NCBI RefSeq assembly: GCF_000798815.1
Contig: NZ_JTLD01000002.1
Location: 1-64,000 of the forward strand
DNA length: 64,000 nucleotides
Source of the DNA: Alistipes sp. ZOR0009
Lineage (GTDB): Bacteria > Bacteroidota > Bacteroidia > Bacteroidales > ZOR0009
Reading direction: 5' to 3'
Within the stretch, counting starts at the first letter, position 1. Each line of letters begins with the position of its first letter. The notes under the pieces are model-generated. The model ran no database searches and was not told the origin of the DNA. It saw only the letters and a list, made by a program, of their open reading frames with translations. Shown here one piece after another: positions 50,556-58,530 of the stretch. Position numbers and translations under genes: made by a program.

Positions 50556-51686
50556 ATGATTACTCGTGAAAATTACGAAGAGCATTTCCTAGATTATTTT
50601 GATGGAATTCTCTCCGAAAAGGAGGTGGAGGAGCTTTTACGATTTCTTTCCCTAAACACAGATTTGGAAGATGAGTTTTACCTGCTCATGCAGCAAACCT
50701 CAGAGGTGAATCTTTCTTCCGATGATTTTTCATCGTTGATAGTTAAGAGAGAATCTAAAATTGGCTACGAACTTAGCTCTTTTGATTATTTGTGTGTTGC
50801 TGATTTAGAGCACGATATTACAGAAGAGGAAGTTCGTATTTTGGAGGATAGTATTCAGAGTAATTCTAAGTTAAAAGGGGATTATTTGATTTATCAAAAA
50901 ACTCGATTAGAAGAGGAGCCTATTGTTTGTCTTTTCAAAAATGAGCTAAAGAAAAATGTATTTGTAGAAAAGGGAGGTAAAACACGAAGAATTGCCTCCT
51001 ATTCGAGTGTTGCAGCCGCAGTTCTACTTGTTTTCTATTTAGCATACAATGAAACTGACAACCTAAAGGTTGCGGATGATGTTGCAAAAAAAATTGAAGT
51101 AGTGGCGCCTCGTAGTACTAATGAGGTGGTTAAAGAGATGGTAAAGAGGCCTGTTATGGCTGAAGTCTCTACATCTTTGAGCAATAAACCTACAGTTCTT
51201 AGCAAAGTGAAAGCAACGGCTTTTGATGCTTCGAGTTCCTCTCCCTTGCTTTCTGAAACGAAAGAAAAGGTGTTAAGTGCTCAAACGCAGGCTAAGGAAC
51301 AGATTGCTTACTTGCAGGTTGATCTTAACAACGTGTCTGTTGAGCCATCGAAGGCTGTTGCTTTGGCAAGTTTTTCTGCAGCCGTTGAAAGTTCTGCTAG
51401 CAAAGAGAAGTCTGGTTCTTTTTTTAGCGATAATGAGCTGGCAAAATCGGTTGCAGACTTTCTTGATAAAGCAAAAGGTGAAACCAGTCAGCTTACAGGT
51501 ACCATTGAAGAGGTAAAGGGGCGAAAGAGAGGTGTGTTTATTGGAAAGTTAATTAGCGGTGTTAATACCATTCTGGGAACAGATATGCAGTATTCTAGCC
51601 GATATACATCAGACGGAAAGCTCGTTGCTGTTAGCTTTGAAGTTGGTAAATTGAACTATTCAAAAAAATATGACGACGAGAAGTAA
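50556..51686 (+). CDS. Membrane anti-sigma-like protein with long periplasmic tail
   Basis: The 376-residue protein has a cytoplasmic N-terminal region (1-145) that could hold the ECF sigma factor, one membrane segment at about 148-164 (SYSSVAAAVLLVFYLAY) and a 200-residue Ser/Lys/Val-rich periplasmic tail with little sign of a fold. No zinc-finger HxxxCxxC motif is seen, so it is not a ZAS-type anti-sigma factor. The start 2 bases after the sigma stop points to translational coupling. Role is inferred from position and topology only. Confidence 0.72.
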   Translation: MITRENYEEHFLDYFDGILSEKEVEELLRFLSLNTDLEDEFYLLMQQTSEVNLSSDDFSSLIVKRESKIGYELSSFDYLCVADLEHDITEEEVRILEDSIQSNSKLKGDYLIYQKTRLEEEPIVCLFKNELKKNVFVEKGGKTRRIASYSSVAAAVLLVFYLAYNETDNLKVADDVAKKIEVVAPRSTNEVVKEMVKRPVMAEVSTSLSNKPTVLSKVKATAFDASSSSPLLSETKEKVLSAQTQAKEQIAYLQVDLNNVSVEPSKAVALASFSAAVESSASKEKSGSFFSDNELAKSVADFLDKAKGETSQLTGTIEEVKGRKRGVFIGKLISGVNTILGTDMQYSSRYTSDGKLVAVSFEVGKLNYSKKYDDEK

Positions 51687-51740
51687 CTTTTGATAGTGGC
51701 TGGTCGTCATACAACCAAACAAGCAAAAACAATTAATGTC

Positions 51741-52628
51741 ATGAATAATAAATTATTAGTACTGCTGCCAGCATCGTTGATATCAGTTGCAGCATTTGGT
51801 GGAGTTTCTAAGGATACTGTTGTAGTAAAAAGTACTTCATCTGTTGATACCGTAGTTAGTAAATCTTCTTCTATTGTAAAGCACAACATTGCGTCCGTTA
51901 AAGAAAATGTTGATACAGTTGTTGTAACAGTAGGAAAAAGAGGTCTTTATGTGTCTGAAGATTTGAATGGAGACGTGTCTGTTTGGACTTCTAAGCATAA
52001 AAAGAAAGAAAAGAATTTTTATTCACACCTTTCAGGTTTTGGGTTAGGTGTTAATGTTTACCTAAATAAGGATGGCGCGATGAAACTTCCAGATCAATAC
52101 AAGGATATGGATTTGAATGTTTCGAAATCGATAAATGTGGTTCTTAACTTGTTTGATGTATCGCAGCCTTTGATTAGCAATAAGCTTGCTATTACTGCAG
52201 GGGTTGGTACGGAGTGGCATAACTATCGCTTTAGCGAAGACATTACCTTGGTGAAAGAAAATGGTGTTTTAAAAACCAAAGCATTGACAGGTAATGTTGT
52301 AAAAACAAAGTTGACAGACTGGTGGTTAAATGTTCCAGTTGCGCTAGAGTTGAATGGGGGGAAATATAATTCGTTTTATGCTTCTTTTGGTGCGGTTGGT
52401 TCGCTTCTTTTAAACTCGCACACCAAAGTCGTAACTAGAGATGGCGGAAAGCAGAAGGATAAAAATTGGAATGCTTTTTATCTAAATCCATTTAGAGTTA
52501 GCTTGATGGCAAAGGTAGGATACGGGAATTTTGGAGTTTATGCTACCTATTCTTTAGTTCAAATGTTTCAAGAAGATAAAGGTCCAGAGTTGTACCCATT
52601 TGCAGCAGGTGTGACGTTGAATTTTTAA
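51741..52628 (+). CDS. Outer membrane protein of the ECF operon
   Basis: This 295-residue protein has a signal peptide (LLVLLPASLISVAAFGG) and a C-terminal beta-barrel ending YPFAAGVTLNF, with a terminal Phe. Residues 20-90 are Val/Ser/Lys-rich and include repeats of the type DTVVVKS/DTVVSKS. The start is put at MNNKLLVLL; the longer frame would add 17 residues. It sits after the sigma and anti-sigma genes and ends with a terminator, so it is probably regulated by that sigma factor. The barrel has no recognised family. Confidence 0.72.
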   Translation: MNNKLLVLLPASLISVAAFGGVSKDTVVVKSTSSVDTVVSKSSSIVKHNIASVKENVDTVVVTVGKRGLYVSEDLNGDVSVWTSKHKKKEKNFYSHLSGFGLGVNVYLNKDGAMKLPDQYKDMDLNVSKSINVVLNLFDVSQPLISNKLAITAGVGTEWHNYRFSEDITLVKENGVLKTKALTGNVVKTKLTDWWLNVPVALELNGGKYNSFYASFGAVGSLLLNSHTKVVTRDGGKQKDKNWNAFYLNPFRVSLMAKVGYGNFGVYATYSLVQMFQEDKGPELYPFAAGVTLNF

Positions 52629-52643
52629 ACCTCGATATAATTT

Positions 52644-52685
52644 AAAGAGAAGGCCATCCTACGGGATGGCCTTCTCTTTTTTTGT
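52644..52685 (+). terminator. ECF operon terminator
   Basis: A perfect 16-bp stem AAAGAGAAGGCCATCC / GGATGGCCTTCTCTTT with TACG tetraloop is followed by a long T run. Confidence 0.92.
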
Positions 52686-52769
52686 TGGTATGATATCTAT
52701 TCGCTAGCTTTTTCACTAAAATAGCTACCTTACGGCGGATTTTAGTTCGGAATTAATAGTTTTGATACC

Positions 52770-53474
52770 ATGGTAGAACTTCTGGAGTCGGAAAAGCGTA
52801 GATATGCAAAGTTGATGGAGCTTGAGGGGTTTGGTTACGAAGAACTGGTTAAGCTTAAAAACTCAAAGGTTGGCATTGTTGGTTTAACGGGTGTGGGCGT
52901 TAGTACGCTTTTGTCTGTTGTAACCTCTGGCGTTAGCTTTGTTAAGGCTGTTGATTTTAATTCGATAACAGAAAATTCGCTTCCTCAGGGTACGTTTTTT
53001 GGGAAGGGTGATATTGGTAAGCTAAAGACAATAGCGCTGAAGGAGAAGTTGGTTGATTTACGATTGGTTGAAAATATTAGTATAAGTAACGTAGAACTTC
53101 GAGAGTCTAACGTAGATGCTATTTTGCAGGGGCTCGATCTGGTTATATATGCTAGCTACAATAGGGAAACCATAAAAATACTAGGAGAGTATTGCAAAGG
53201 AAAAGGAATTCCTTTTGTCTGGACTATTGGATGTAAAAATAGCTCCTACCTGCTATATGCTCCATCTGAAAATGTTATGGACTATATCGAAGCGGCAATT
53301 CAGGCAGTTGATCCATGCTTTAAATGCGATTGTTACTATGCCAGTTTTGTTAGCTCAATTGCGGGTGGTGCAGCAGCAGCCGTAACGGTAAATGCGCTAT
53401 TGGGCCGAGCAACACCAATGCTTCGTAAATGCGATGCAAATACAATGAAAGTTGAATTTCTTAGGTTAAACTAA
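52770..53474 (+). CDS. ThiF/MoeB-fold protein with altered catalytic residues
   Basis: The 234-residue protein has the E1-like Rossmann fold: R-rich N-terminal helix (EKRRYAKLMELEGFGYEEL), the nucleotide loop GLTGVGV (residues 38-44) and the DIGKLK segment at 81-86. In canonical E1 enzymes the following block reads Asp-x-Asp..SNLxRQ, but here it is VDFNSITENSLPQG, so the ATP-binding Asn and Arg appear replaced by Ser and Gln. A single CxxC (CFKC) near residue 190 is a remnant of the usual zinc site. It may bind nucleotide without adenylation. TcdA-like tRNA modification is the nearest known group. It lies just upstream of pepE. Confidence 0.75.
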   Translation: MVELLESEKRRYAKLMELEGFGYEELVKLKNSKVGIVGLTGVGVSTLLSVVTSGVSFVKAVDFNSITENSLPQGTFFGKGDIGKLKTIALKEKLVDLRLVENISISNVELRESNVDAILQGLDLVIYASYNRETIKILGEYCKGKGIPFVWTIGCKNSSYLLYAPSENVMDYIEAAIQAVDPCFKCDCYYASFVSSIAGGAAAAVTVNALLGRATPMLRKCDANTMKVEFLRLN

Positions 53475-53487
53475 ATATAAACTCGAC

Positions 53488-54183
53488 ATGAGACTATTAC
53501 TTATAAGCAACTCCACAAATGCTGGTGAACCATACTTGGATTATCCTAAATATGAGATAAAAAAGTTTTTGGGTGATATCAAAACGGTACTTTTCATCCC
53601 TTATGCAGGAGTTACTTTTTCTTACGATGAATATGAGGCTAAAGTTGCCAACAGATTATCAGAGGTTGGTATTGAGGTTAAGTCAATTCATCATTTTACA
53701 AATCCTGTTGAGGCTGCTGAGAATGCAGAAGCAATTGTAGTGGGAGGTGGAAATACTTTCCGTTTGTTAGAAAGAGTACAGGCTAATGGCTTGCTTGATG
53801 TAATTCGTAAAAAGGTGATGCTCGGAACTCCTTATATCGGGTGGAGTGCGGGTTCTAACCTTGCTTGTCCTACTATCAAGACAACTAATGACATGCCTGT
53901 TATTCAACCGCAATCCTTCAACGCTTTCAACTTGGTTCCTTTCCAAATCAACCCACACTATTTGGATGCGCATCCTGATGGGCATGCTGGAGAGACTCGC
54001 GAGCAGCGTATTGAAGAATTTATTGAGCTAAACCAAGATGTTACGGTTGTTGGTTTGCGCGAGAGCTGTATGATTTTGGTAGAGGGAGGTCAGTATAAGC
54101 TAATTGGTCCACACCCTGTGCGTGTGTTTAAGTTTGGAGAAAAGCCTCAAGAGATAACGGATCTCAACGCATTGAAATTTTAG
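53488..54183 (+). CDS. pepE: Dipeptidase E (S51 peptidase)
   Basis: This 231-residue cytoplasmic peptidase cleaves dipeptides with an N-terminal Asp. The nucleophile Ser120 sits in GWSAGSN, with His157 in INPHYLD and Asp135 in TTNDMP, matching the numbering of the Salmonella enzyme exactly. The GGGNTFRLL loop near residue 86 is also diagnostic. It starts 13 bases after the E1-like gene on the same strand, so they form a two-gene operon whose members have no obvious shared pathway. A terminator follows. Confidence 0.95.
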   Translation: MRLLLISNSTNAGEPYLDYPKYEIKKFLGDIKTVLFIPYAGVTFSYDEYEAKVANRLSEVGIEVKSIHHFTNPVEAAENAEAIVVGGGNTFRLLERVQANGLLDVIRKKVMLGTPYIGWSAGSNLACPTIKTTNDMPVIQPQSFNAFNLVPFQINPHYLDAHPDGHAGETREQRIEEFIELNQDVTVVGLRESCMILVEGGQYKLIGPHPVRVFKFGEKPQEITDLNALKF

Positions 54184-54200
54184 TTTTTTTACTTTATACC

Positions 54201-54235
54201 ATAAAGGCTGCTCAATTGGGCAGCCTTTATATTTT
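54201..54235. terminator. Terminator after pepE
   Basis: ATAAAGGCTGC / GCAGCCTTTAT with an 8-base loop is followed by ATTTTTATT and overlaps the end of the convergent DUF2797 gene. Confidence 0.85.
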
Positions 54236-55024
54236 TATTTCAACTTCATAACCTGTAAAAGTTCTTAGGTTAACTACCCTTCCCTCATTAAAAATCAGGT
54301 ATTGTCCTCTAATTCCTTTTAGGATACCACTTATTTGGGGCGTTTTGTTGAAATTTAAGGATGTGACTTTAGCTGGATATTTTTCGACGGGGTAGGCTAT
54401 TTTTTGGATGCTGAAATCTTCGGAAAGATATTGGCCTAACTCTCCCTGTAAAAAATTCCGAAGCTTATTTCTCTCGTCGTAAAGGTTTATGTTAGGCTCG
54501 ATGTTGGTGAGCATTGAGCGCCAGTTTGTTTTGTCAGAGAAGTTTTTCATAAGCTCGACTTCTATGATGCCGGCTAGGTATCGGTTGGGAGTTTGGGCAA
54601 TAATTAGCCCTTGAGAGGCTCCTTGATCTATCCAACGTGTTGGTATTTGAGTATGGCGTGTTACCCCTACTTTTAGACCTCCCGAAATGGCAAGATAAAC
54701 GTAGTGATCTATAAGGCAGTGTTGCTCTGCATAGGTGATGTCCCGAGCAATACCAACGTGAGCTTGGCATAGGTGAGGTTTTAATACGCACTCCTCTGTT
54801 TCTGGTGATGAAATGAAGCAGGGGTAGCAATAGCCTTGTCCAAAGGATTTCTTGGTAACCTTTCCGCATGAAACGCACCTTATCTTGCCCGTAAAATTCA
54901 TTGAAATTTCTTGTCCTAGGTACGAGTTGATGTTGATGGGATCTTCGTTGGTGCTTAATAGGTAGCTGACGTAGCCATTTTTATCGGCTGATACCCTCAT
55001 TTTTCTGAGTTCTGCGGTTATCAT
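54227..55024 (-). CDS. DUF2797 zinc-ribbon protein
   Basis: The protein of about 265 residues belongs to DUF2797. Near the N-terminus it has a zinc-ribbon with Cys50, Cys53, Cys66 and Cys69 (CVSCGKVTKKSFGQGYCYPC), followed by the family segment CLIDHYVYLAISGGLKVGVTRHTQIPTRWIDQGASQ, which resembles a GIY-YIG-like stretch. The function is unknown; nucleic-acid contact is plausible. The longer frame to 55072 adds an A/T-rich hydrophobic leader; the MITAELRKMR start is preferred because a TATTTTTG -7 box lies at 55040-55047. Confidence 0.85.
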   Translation of the reverse strand: MITAELRKMRVSADKNGYVSYLLSTNEDPININSYLGQEISMNFTGKIRCVSCGKVTKKSFGQGYCYPCFISSPETEECVLKPHLCQAHVGIARDITYAEQHCLIDHYVYLAISGGLKVGVTRHTQIPTRWIDQGASQGLIIAQTPNRYLAGIIEVELMKNFSDKTNWRSMLTNIEPNINLYDERNKLRNFLQGELGQYLSEDFSIQKIAYPVEKYPAKVTSLNFNKTPQISGILKGIRGQYLIFNEGRVVNLRTFTGYEVEIKI

Positions 55025-55039
55025 ATCTAATGTTTTATA

Positions 55040-55047
55040 CAAAAATA
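55040..55047 (-). promoter_or_regulatory. Candidate -7 box of the DUF2797 gene
   Basis: Minus-strand TATTTTTG fits TAnnTTTG with a very short leader to the start at 55024. Confidence 0.35.
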
Positions 55048-55289
55048 TAGAAAAAAAGAAGATTTTTTGCATTTGTAATTATCACAAAAACAGCTATTAA
55101 TGATTTTTTTGGCAAAAAAATGAAAAAAAACACACTACTATGTGTAACCAAGTACAGTGTTTAATCGTTATACTTGTAAAACAAACTAAGATGTTTAAAA
55201 CAGTAATTGGTATCACCCCTGCTTTGTTGATGAGATCGTAGAATTCCAAACAGCAAGAAGGAGCCAGTAAAAATAAAAAAACAGTAAGC

Positions 55290-55871
55290 ATGAAAACAAC
55301 ATTGTCAGTTAATATCGGAGGAATGAACTTCATCATTGATGAGGATGCCTACACAAGACTTAGCGCTTACATTGCTGCTCTTAAGCGCAAGTATGCGTCT
55401 CAAGTCGGGGGAGAGGAGATTGTTTCCGATTTGGAGGCTAGAATAGCAGAGCTATTTAGCCAAGAAATTAAAACGGCTCAGCAAGTGGTTGGCTTGAGGC
55501 TTGTAAAGCAGGTTATCGCTACGCTGGGAGATGAGGAAGAGCTAGGAGCAGGAACATCAGCGCAAACAACATTTACTAACGAACAAAAAAGAAACGCAAT
55601 GGCTTACAAAAGATTTTATAGAGATCCCAACGGAATGGTTCTTGGAGGTGTATGTACAGGCCTTAGCCACTACTTTAATGTAGACCCTGTTTTATTCCGT
55701 ATCATTTTTGTGGTGCTGCTACTCGGTGGTGTTACCGTTATTCTTTACCCGCTTATCTGGATTATAACACCAATGGCGGTAACTCCTTCGCAACGATTGG
55801 AGATGAAGGGAGAGCCTATTACTCCTGAAAATGTGGAACGTGAATATCAAAACATGAATAACAAGAGATAG
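55290..55871 (+). CDS. PspC-domain membrane protein (short)
   Basis: The 193-residue protein has an N-terminal domain of about 90 residues (NIGGMNFIIDEDAYTRLSAYIAALKRKY, then SDLEARIAELF) that recurs in the large paralogue 900 bases downstream. It is followed by a PspC domain (FYRDPNGMVLGGVCTGLSHYFNVDPVLFRIIFVV) and a membrane segment (ILYPLIWIITPMA). PspC proteins sense or stabilise stressed membranes. It overlaps nothing but sits 2 bases before the PadR gene, so the two are coupled in one operon. Confidence 0.9.
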   Translation: MKTTLSVNIGGMNFIIDEDAYTRLSAYIAALKRKYASQVGGEEIVSDLEARIAELFSQEIKTAQQVVGLRLVKQVIATLGDEEELGAGTSAQTTFTNEQKRNAMAYKRFYRDPNGMVLGGVCTGLSHYFNVDPVLFRIIFVVLLLGGVTVILYPLIWIITPMAVTPSQRLEMKGEPITPENVEREYQNMNNKR

Positions 55872-55873
55872 CC

Positions 55874-56200
55874 ATGAATATTGATAACAACAAAGCGCAA
55901 ATGCGTAAAGGTATCCTAGAGTATTGCATCCTGATGATACTCGAAAAGGAGGACGCCTACGCATCAACCATCATCAGCGATCTAAAAGATGCTGAGATGA
56001 TAGTGGTAGAGGGAACTTTATATCCGCTGCTTACACGTCAAAAAAATCAAGGCTTGCTAAACTACCGCTGGGAGGAATCTCCTCAAGGTCCACCCAGAAA
56101 GTACTACACACTTACCGAAAAGGGTAGGGATTATTTAAAAGAGCTGCATCAGTCGTGGGATGAGCTTGTTGAGCAAATAAAGGCTATTAGAACAAAGTAA
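55874..56200 (+). CDS. PadR-family transcriptional regulator
   Basis: The 108-residue winged-helix regulator is of the PadR-like short type: MRKGILEYCILMILEKEDAYASTIISDL, VVEGTLYPLLTRQKNQGLL and YRWEESPQGPPRKYYTLTEKGRDYL. It sits between two PspC genes, 2 and 11 bases away on either side, and so probably autoregulates this operon in response to a membrane signal. Vancomycin, bacitracin or phenolic stress are inducers for relatives; which applies here is not known. Confidence 0.94.
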   Translation: MNIDNNKAQMRKGILEYCILMILEKEDAYASTIISDLKDAEMIVVEGTLYPLLTRQKNQGLLNYRWEESPQGPPRKYYTLTEKGRDYLKELHQSWDELVEQIKAIRTK

Positions 56201-56211
56201 AAACTATAACT

Positions 56212-57867
56212 ATGAATACTACACATAAAGTTAGCATTGGAGGAATGGCTTTTGTGGTTGAAGAATCAGCCTATAAGGAGCTAAAGCTGTATATTGATAA
56301 GCTAGAAAATCAGTTTCGACATAGAGCCGATGGCTCGGAGATTATTGCCGATATTGAATCTAGGATTGCTGAGTTGATTAACGGAAAGCTGCTAAATCCC
56401 GATCAGCTGGTTACATTGGCTGATGTTAAGGATGTGATTTTTAGGTTAGGTGACCCATCAGAAATGGATGAAGGTGCCGAGAAGCCAGTAGACGACACTT
56501 CCTATAGCGCTGCTTCTACGTCATCGCGCAGGCTGTATCGTTCTGCAGAAAGTAAGGTTATCGCCGGTGTTTGTGGTGGATTGGGCGCGTATTTTAATAT
56601 CGATCCAGTTTGGCTAAGAATCGCATTTGTAGCGTTAACTATTGTAGGTTCTCCTATTGCTGTTGGATGGGTTTTCTTGCTGACCTATATCATCCTCTGG
56701 ATATCTACGCCTTACGCAATTTCGGTGTCGCAAAAGTTGGAGATGGAGGGTAAAAAAGTCACCGTTTCGACAATTGAGCAGCGCATAAGGGATGAGGCAA
56801 ACGCTTATGCGCCACATGTGAGATCGGCAGGAGATCGGTTATTTTCCGTTTTTGTTGCTGTTATAAAGGTTTTTGTGGTGTTCTTTATATCCATTTTTGT
56901 AATAGCTGGATTAGCATTAAGCGCTGCATTGCTAGCATTGCTTGTTGGATTTGAGCCTTCTTTCCTGTTTAATTTTGGCGACTATCATGACGGTTCATTA
57001 GCTGCTCTTTTCAATGTTATGTACAGCTTTTTCCCCAACGTGTTGTGGTTTAACATATCGCTTTTAGCGCTAGTTTTCATTCCAACCATACTTCTGATTG
57101 TTCTTGCCATAAAGCTGATGTTTCGTTCTCATTTCCGAACTAGGTTTGTCGCCATTCCGTTGGTTGCAGTGTGGGTTATTGCCCTGTTTGTAACATTCAT
57201 TACCGGAGTATCAACCTTAAAGAATTCGTTTGGAAGTAGTAGAACTGTATCTGAAACCGTTGTTGCACCAGCTGCAATCGATACTTTGAAAATTGGGTAT
57301 AGCTCATCGTTGCAGCTAAAGGCTAATGATGTATCGTTGGTTTTGCATAACGAGAGCGACGACGAGGAGTGGAGTAACGATGATTTTTGTGATAACGGCG
57401 ACTGGATTCATCACGATGGCTTTTCGATTACATCGGCAGATAGTAACCCCGCAGATGTGAAGCTAACGGCTAACAGCACCGTTTACGTTCGTCCGTTGGT
57501 AGAAGTAAAGTATGATGAGAATATCGAGAAGCCACAGGTTGTTGTAAAAAAGTGGGCAACAGGACGAAATTATACTGTTGCAGGATCAACGGCTGAGAGC
57601 ATTAATTTTAAGGCCGAATTTAAGGGCGACTCTCTGCTTATTTCTCCAGCAATACCTTTACTTGTTAAAGATAGAATATTGAAAGGGGTAAAGCTAACTG
57701 TTCGCATCCCGAAGAATAAATTCTACCGAATTGGAGACGAAATGAGGGGCACCATAGTGAAAACGCGATGCAGCCAAGTAAATGGTGTTTACCATTACGA
57801 TGCCAATAATTATACTGATAATGAATGGGATAATGCAGAGTCTGTAGACACCGTAATGGTTCGATAG
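56212..57867 (+). CDS. Large PspC-domain membrane protein
   Basis: This 551-residue membrane protein repeats the N-terminal domain of the small PspC gene (SIGGMAFVVEESAYKELKLYI, then IIADIESRIAELI). A PspC domain (RLYRSAESKVIAGVCGGLGAYFNIDPVWLRI) follows near residue 108, then several membrane segments (about 130-335) and a C-terminal beta-rich region (residues 370-551) with features of DUF2807-like or adhesin-type domains. It is third in the PspC-PadR-PspC operon. The paired N-domain suggests the two PspC proteins interact with each other or with the same partner. Confidence 0.9.
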   Translation: MNTTHKVSIGGMAFVVEESAYKELKLYIDKLENQFRHRADGSEIIADIESRIAELINGKLLNPDQLVTLADVKDVIFRLGDPSEMDEGAEKPVDDTSYSAASTSSRRLYRSAESKVIAGVCGGLGAYFNIDPVWLRIAFVALTIVGSPIAVGWVFLLTYIILWISTPYAISVSQKLEMEGKKVTVSTIEQRIRDEANAYAPHVRSAGDRLFSVFVAVIKVFVVFFISIFVIAGLALSAALLALLVGFEPSFLFNFGDYHDGSLAALFNVMYSFFPNVLWFNISLLALVFIPTILLIVLAIKLMFRSHFRTRFVAIPLVAVWVIALFVTFITGVSTLKNSFGSSRTVSETVVAPAAIDTLKIGYSSSLQLKANDVSLVLHNESDDEEWSNDDFCDNGDWIHHDGFSITSADSNPADVKLTANSTVYVRPLVEVKYDENIEKPQVVVKKWATGRNYTVAGSTAESINFKAEFKGDSLLISPAIPLLVKDRILKGVKLTVRIPKNKFYRIGDEMRGTIVKTRCSQVNGVYHYDANNYTDNEWDNAESVDTVMVR

Positions 57868-57910
57868 TTTGACAATAATTAAAAAGAACTTTAAAATCAT
57901 GTGTGGGGGT

Positions 57911-57941
57911 ATTGCAGAATTGGATTTTGTCCATATCTTTG
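57911..57941 (+). promoter_or_regulatory. Promoter of tRNA-Gln
   Basis: ATTG at 57911 and TATCTTTG at 57934-57941 are separated by 19 bases, a good match to the Bacteroidota promoter; transcription would start near 57948, 45 bases before the tRNA. Confidence 0.65.
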
Positions 57942-57992
57942 CACCGCAATTGCGACAAAAACGGTTGAAAAACCAAGTCGAATTGTAGAAAT

Positions 57993-58063
57993 TGACCTAT
58001 GGTGTAATGGTAACACTACTGATTTTGGTTCAGTCATTCTAGGTTCGAATCCTGGTAGGTCAA
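57993..58063 (+). tRNA. tRNA-Gln (anticodon TTG)
   Basis: The cloverleaf is complete: acceptor TGACCTA/TAGGTCA, anticodon stem ACTGA/TCAGT with loop TTTTGGT, and T arm with GGTTCGAATCC. The anticodon TTG reads CAA (and CAG by wobble). CCA is not encoded. Confidence 0.95.
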
Positions 58064-58066
58064 CGC

Positions 58067-58097
58067 AAAGGCTCAAGCAATCGCTTGAGCCTTTTTG
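58067..58097 (+). terminator. tRNA-Gln terminator
   Basis: A perfect 12-bp stem AAAGGCTCAAGC / GCTTGAGCCTTT with loop AATC is followed by TT and G, close behind the tRNA. Confidence 0.85.
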
Positions 58098-58154
58098 CTT
58101 TTATGGCTTTGATTAAATAGCTATTTTTATCTTTCAATCATAAACCCAAAAGCT

Positions 58155-58499
58155 ATGGTCTACAACTTTATTACATCGGAGCCAGAGATTCGAGAGAAGA
58201 TTAACGTCAACTACCGTTACTACACCATTAAATCCTTTACGTTTGCTCTTTTAACCGAAAAGGGAGACGTTATTAGTCGTGAGGTTGGCAATACATTTAT
58301 CACCAATCCTTTGTTTAAAAAGGGAAATTTTCCGTTGAAAATGGCATTAGGAGAGCTGGTTGATGCCAATACAAGTGCGCAGGAACGGATTCTAGGTCGC
58401 AGCCTGGGGGTTAAAATCGTAAAGTTGGAGGTTGAGCCTTTTGGTCGTAGGGCTGCTGTTGACGACGACAGAATTTATAACTTCGATCCGTTGGACTAA
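58155..58499 (+). CDS. Hypothetical protein, 114 aa
   Basis: I do not recognise this small soluble protein. It has no signal peptide. The sequence contains a Tyr-rich N-terminal segment (INVNYRYYTIKS), a beta-strand-rich centre and the conserved-looking block NPLFKKGNFPLKMALGELVDAN. It lies between a tRNA terminator and the BASS transporter, 31 bases upstream of the transporter start on the same strand, so the two could be co-transcribed. An open frame with good codon use is the only evidence for it. Confidence 0.55.
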   Translation: MVYNFITSEPEIREKINVNYRYYTIKSFTFALLTEKGDVISREVGNTFITNPLFKKGNFPLKMALGELVDANTSAQERILGRSLGVKIVKLEVEPFGRRAAVDDDRIYNFDPLD

Positions 58500-58530
58500 G
58501 GGTTTAAATCCTACTTTTAATATTGAGATA

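Noticed and set aside
55097-55336. 79-residue hydrophobic minus-strand frame
   Set aside because: It overlaps the start of the PspC operon and its leader; low-complexity Phe/Leu content arises from an A/T-rich region.
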